A stretch of DNA of 64,000 bases from Bryopsis sp. KO-2023 (taxonomy: Eukaryota; Chlorophyta; Ulvophyceae; Bryopsidales; Bryopsidaceae), in NCBI GenBank assembly GCA_030272585.1, contig BSYQ01000001.1, positions 9,005,001-9,069,000 on the forward strand. The letters are read 5' to 3'. Both the position numbers and the translations under genes were made by a program. Under the pieces are notes generated by a model. It ran no database searches. It saw only the letters and a program-made list of their open reading frames with translations, and was not told the origin of the DNA. Shown here piece after piece: positions 62,554 to 64,000 of this stretch; positions within the stretch are counted from its first letter, which is position 1; every line of letters begins with the position of its first letter.

Positions 62554-62565
62554 TGGTTTCGGAGC
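62554..62565 (+). other. Primer-binding site, element I
   Basis: TGGTTTCGGAGC one base after the LTR end. Confidence 0.8.
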
Positions 62566-63744
62566 AGGCACCTCACACGAGGTAGCGATCACTGGGAAGG
62601 AAACGGGTCGAGGGGCACGTCAAAGTCTTTCCTCGGAACAGGAACTATGACGACAAGACAATACAAACAAAAAGCGCAGTCAGGTGACGCGCGATCTGGA
62701 TCAGCAAAGGAAAGTTACAATAGTCCCAATACAAGCCCTTTAAGTACTCGAATCCAATAGGAACTATGCGCCAGCTAGATGAAGTTCCACTGTGAACTGC
62801 ACCTAGAAGGAAACTGACACACTGTGAACTCTTTCTACACGTGTTGGAACTCCTGCTGGCGCCCTGGAGCTACCCAGAAGCCAACCACGTGTCCCCATAA
62901 CGTTCCTAATCAAGCATACAAAAGTGACACGTAACAATTCCCTTCTCTTATAGAAATTTGTCCTCAAATTTCTAAGGCTTCCTGCCAATCCTTTCACCAA
63001 AATATAATAAAACCATCACTTTTCTTTCACAACCACTCTACTCTCTCTCTCATAGTTCAAACCAAATCAAGGAAACAATCGAACAAGAGAAATATTACCA
63101 GTTAGAAAAAACCATAGAAAACCATGAAAAACCACTCAGTTACAGGCCTTCTTTTTGATCAGGTCCCGCCGTAGGACCTACCAAGTCGGTTCTCATCATC
63201 CTCCACTCAATTCACATAGTAACAGGGATCCGTGGTTCCGACTATACACCGTAGCATGTCACCAAACCTTCCATCCCTTCGTAGCACTGTATGATAACCA
63301 ACCCACTCAATCTCTCCTTGGGATTCCGTTGCACTTGTAGTGCTTACCACTTCTCTCTTTAGGTTCATTCCTTGCACGTATCTCTCACAGATCAAAACAA
63401 TCAAAACTTCGCATGTTCGTCCCGGCTTATTTATCCATCGTCGCCCCAGGTCCACGACTACAACAATATCAAACAACCACTCGTCTTACTGCGCTTCTCG
63501 CGTCTTACTGCGTCAAATACAACCAACCGTCTTCGCACATACGGCTTCTTCCCGATTTCTTTAATGTCGCTCTAGGCCCACGACCACAATAACATCAAAC
63601 ATCCAAACAACCAAACAACCAAACAACCAAAACAACCAATAATGTTTCGCCTCACTGCACTACACAGCATGCGCACACACTGTACCATACACTGCTCTTT
63701 TCCCAATTTCTTTTCTTCTGTTGTCCAAAGCCCACGACACAAAC
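62566..63744 (+). other. Internal region of element I, no coding capacity seen
   Basis: About 1.2 kb after the PBS without a supported ORF. The right part has imperfect repeats of a GCCCACGACCACAATAACAT-like unit (around 63446, 63564 and 63726) and a CCAAACAA microsatellite (about 63600-63640). Either a long untranslated leader or a non-autonomous element. Confidence 0.5.
63600..63640. repeat. CCAAACAA microsatellite
   Basis: About five tandem copies of an eight-base CCAAACAA-type unit within element I. Confidence 0.8.
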
Positions 63745-64000
63745 TGATACGAACGTCCGTCGTATGACACGCGGTTCGGCCCACTCACCCAACACGTGGT
63801 TCGGCCTGACAGTAGTCGGACCGAACCAGCTCACCATCATCATAGCCACACATTAAGGGAGAGGGCCAGGCCGCCTCTGAGGTGGCAACCCTCAGTTCGG
63901 CCTGGAGCCTCACATTCAGCTTAGGGTCCATTAGGACACGGCCAAGGGGCCATTAGGACGCTGAGTTGGATGAAAGGGTTGGACAGGCTGTCGGCCCGGC
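63745..64000 (+). repeat. LTR of a second B-family element (B2), partial
   Basis: First 256 bp of the 388-bp B LTR, running off the window. It differs from the B LTR at about three positions (for example CATAGCCACA for CATAGTCACA, GAGAGGGCC for GAGAGGTCC). No PPT precedes it, so it is probably a 5' LTR inserted in element I. Confidence 0.9.

Overview
This window looks like nuclear DNA of a eukaryote with a large, repeat-rich genome. From about 4.6 kb to the right edge it is almost wholly Ty3/gypsy LTR retrotransposons, most with integrase chromodomains (chromovirus-like). I saw no convincing single-copy host gene, tRNA, rRNA or CRISPR array. The host cannot be named from sequence. A green-lineage host is only a weak guess: the shared primer-binding site (TGGTTTCGGAGC) differs at two positions from the initiator-Met PBS usual in land-plant elements.

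Layout. 1-4597: no recognisable gene, three short tandem-repeat arrays. 4598-7885: 3' half of an H-family element ('A'): inverted LTR piece, integrase end plus chromodomain, extra ORF ('ORF3'), PPT, 3' LTR. 7886-10255: nothing recognised. 10256-11475: minus-strand integrase/chromodomain fragment ('J'). From about 11.5 kb onward lies one old element 'E' (plus strand) opened by nested insertions. 'G' (11704-24431, minus) sits in its left leader. 'B' (27247-44532, plus) sits in its protease region and itself carries 'F' (34113-41895, minus). 'H1' (from 46633) interrupts E after RNase H. 'H2' (from 50203) interrupts the reverse transcriptase of H1. 'C' (52135-62249, complete) and then 'I' (from 62372) interrupt the gag of H2. 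A second B-family LTR ('B2', from 63745) starts inside I and runs off the window. Target duplications support C (CTGAT), B (CCCAC), F (TCAGG) and G (ACTGTG). Paired LTRs of B, C and F look identical by eye, so these insertions are recent.

How the genes work. Each complete element has Gag (capsid plus CCHC knuckle) followed in the -1 frame by Pol (aspartic protease, reverse transcriptase, RNase H, HHCC/DDE integrase, usually a chromodomain). Three gag stops are preceded by classical -1 slippery heptamers.

Three observations stand out. (1) Four families (H/A, B, C, G) encode an env-position ORF3 with an N-proximal coiled coil and a C-terminal C-x2-C / C-x(2-8)-H-x2-C / C-x2-C array resembling a RING-type cross-brace; in G it is fused to integrase. 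(2) The 6.2-kb body of F is almost free of CpG while its LTRs and leader are CpG-rich. (3) H and B carry small ORFs between the PBS and gag.
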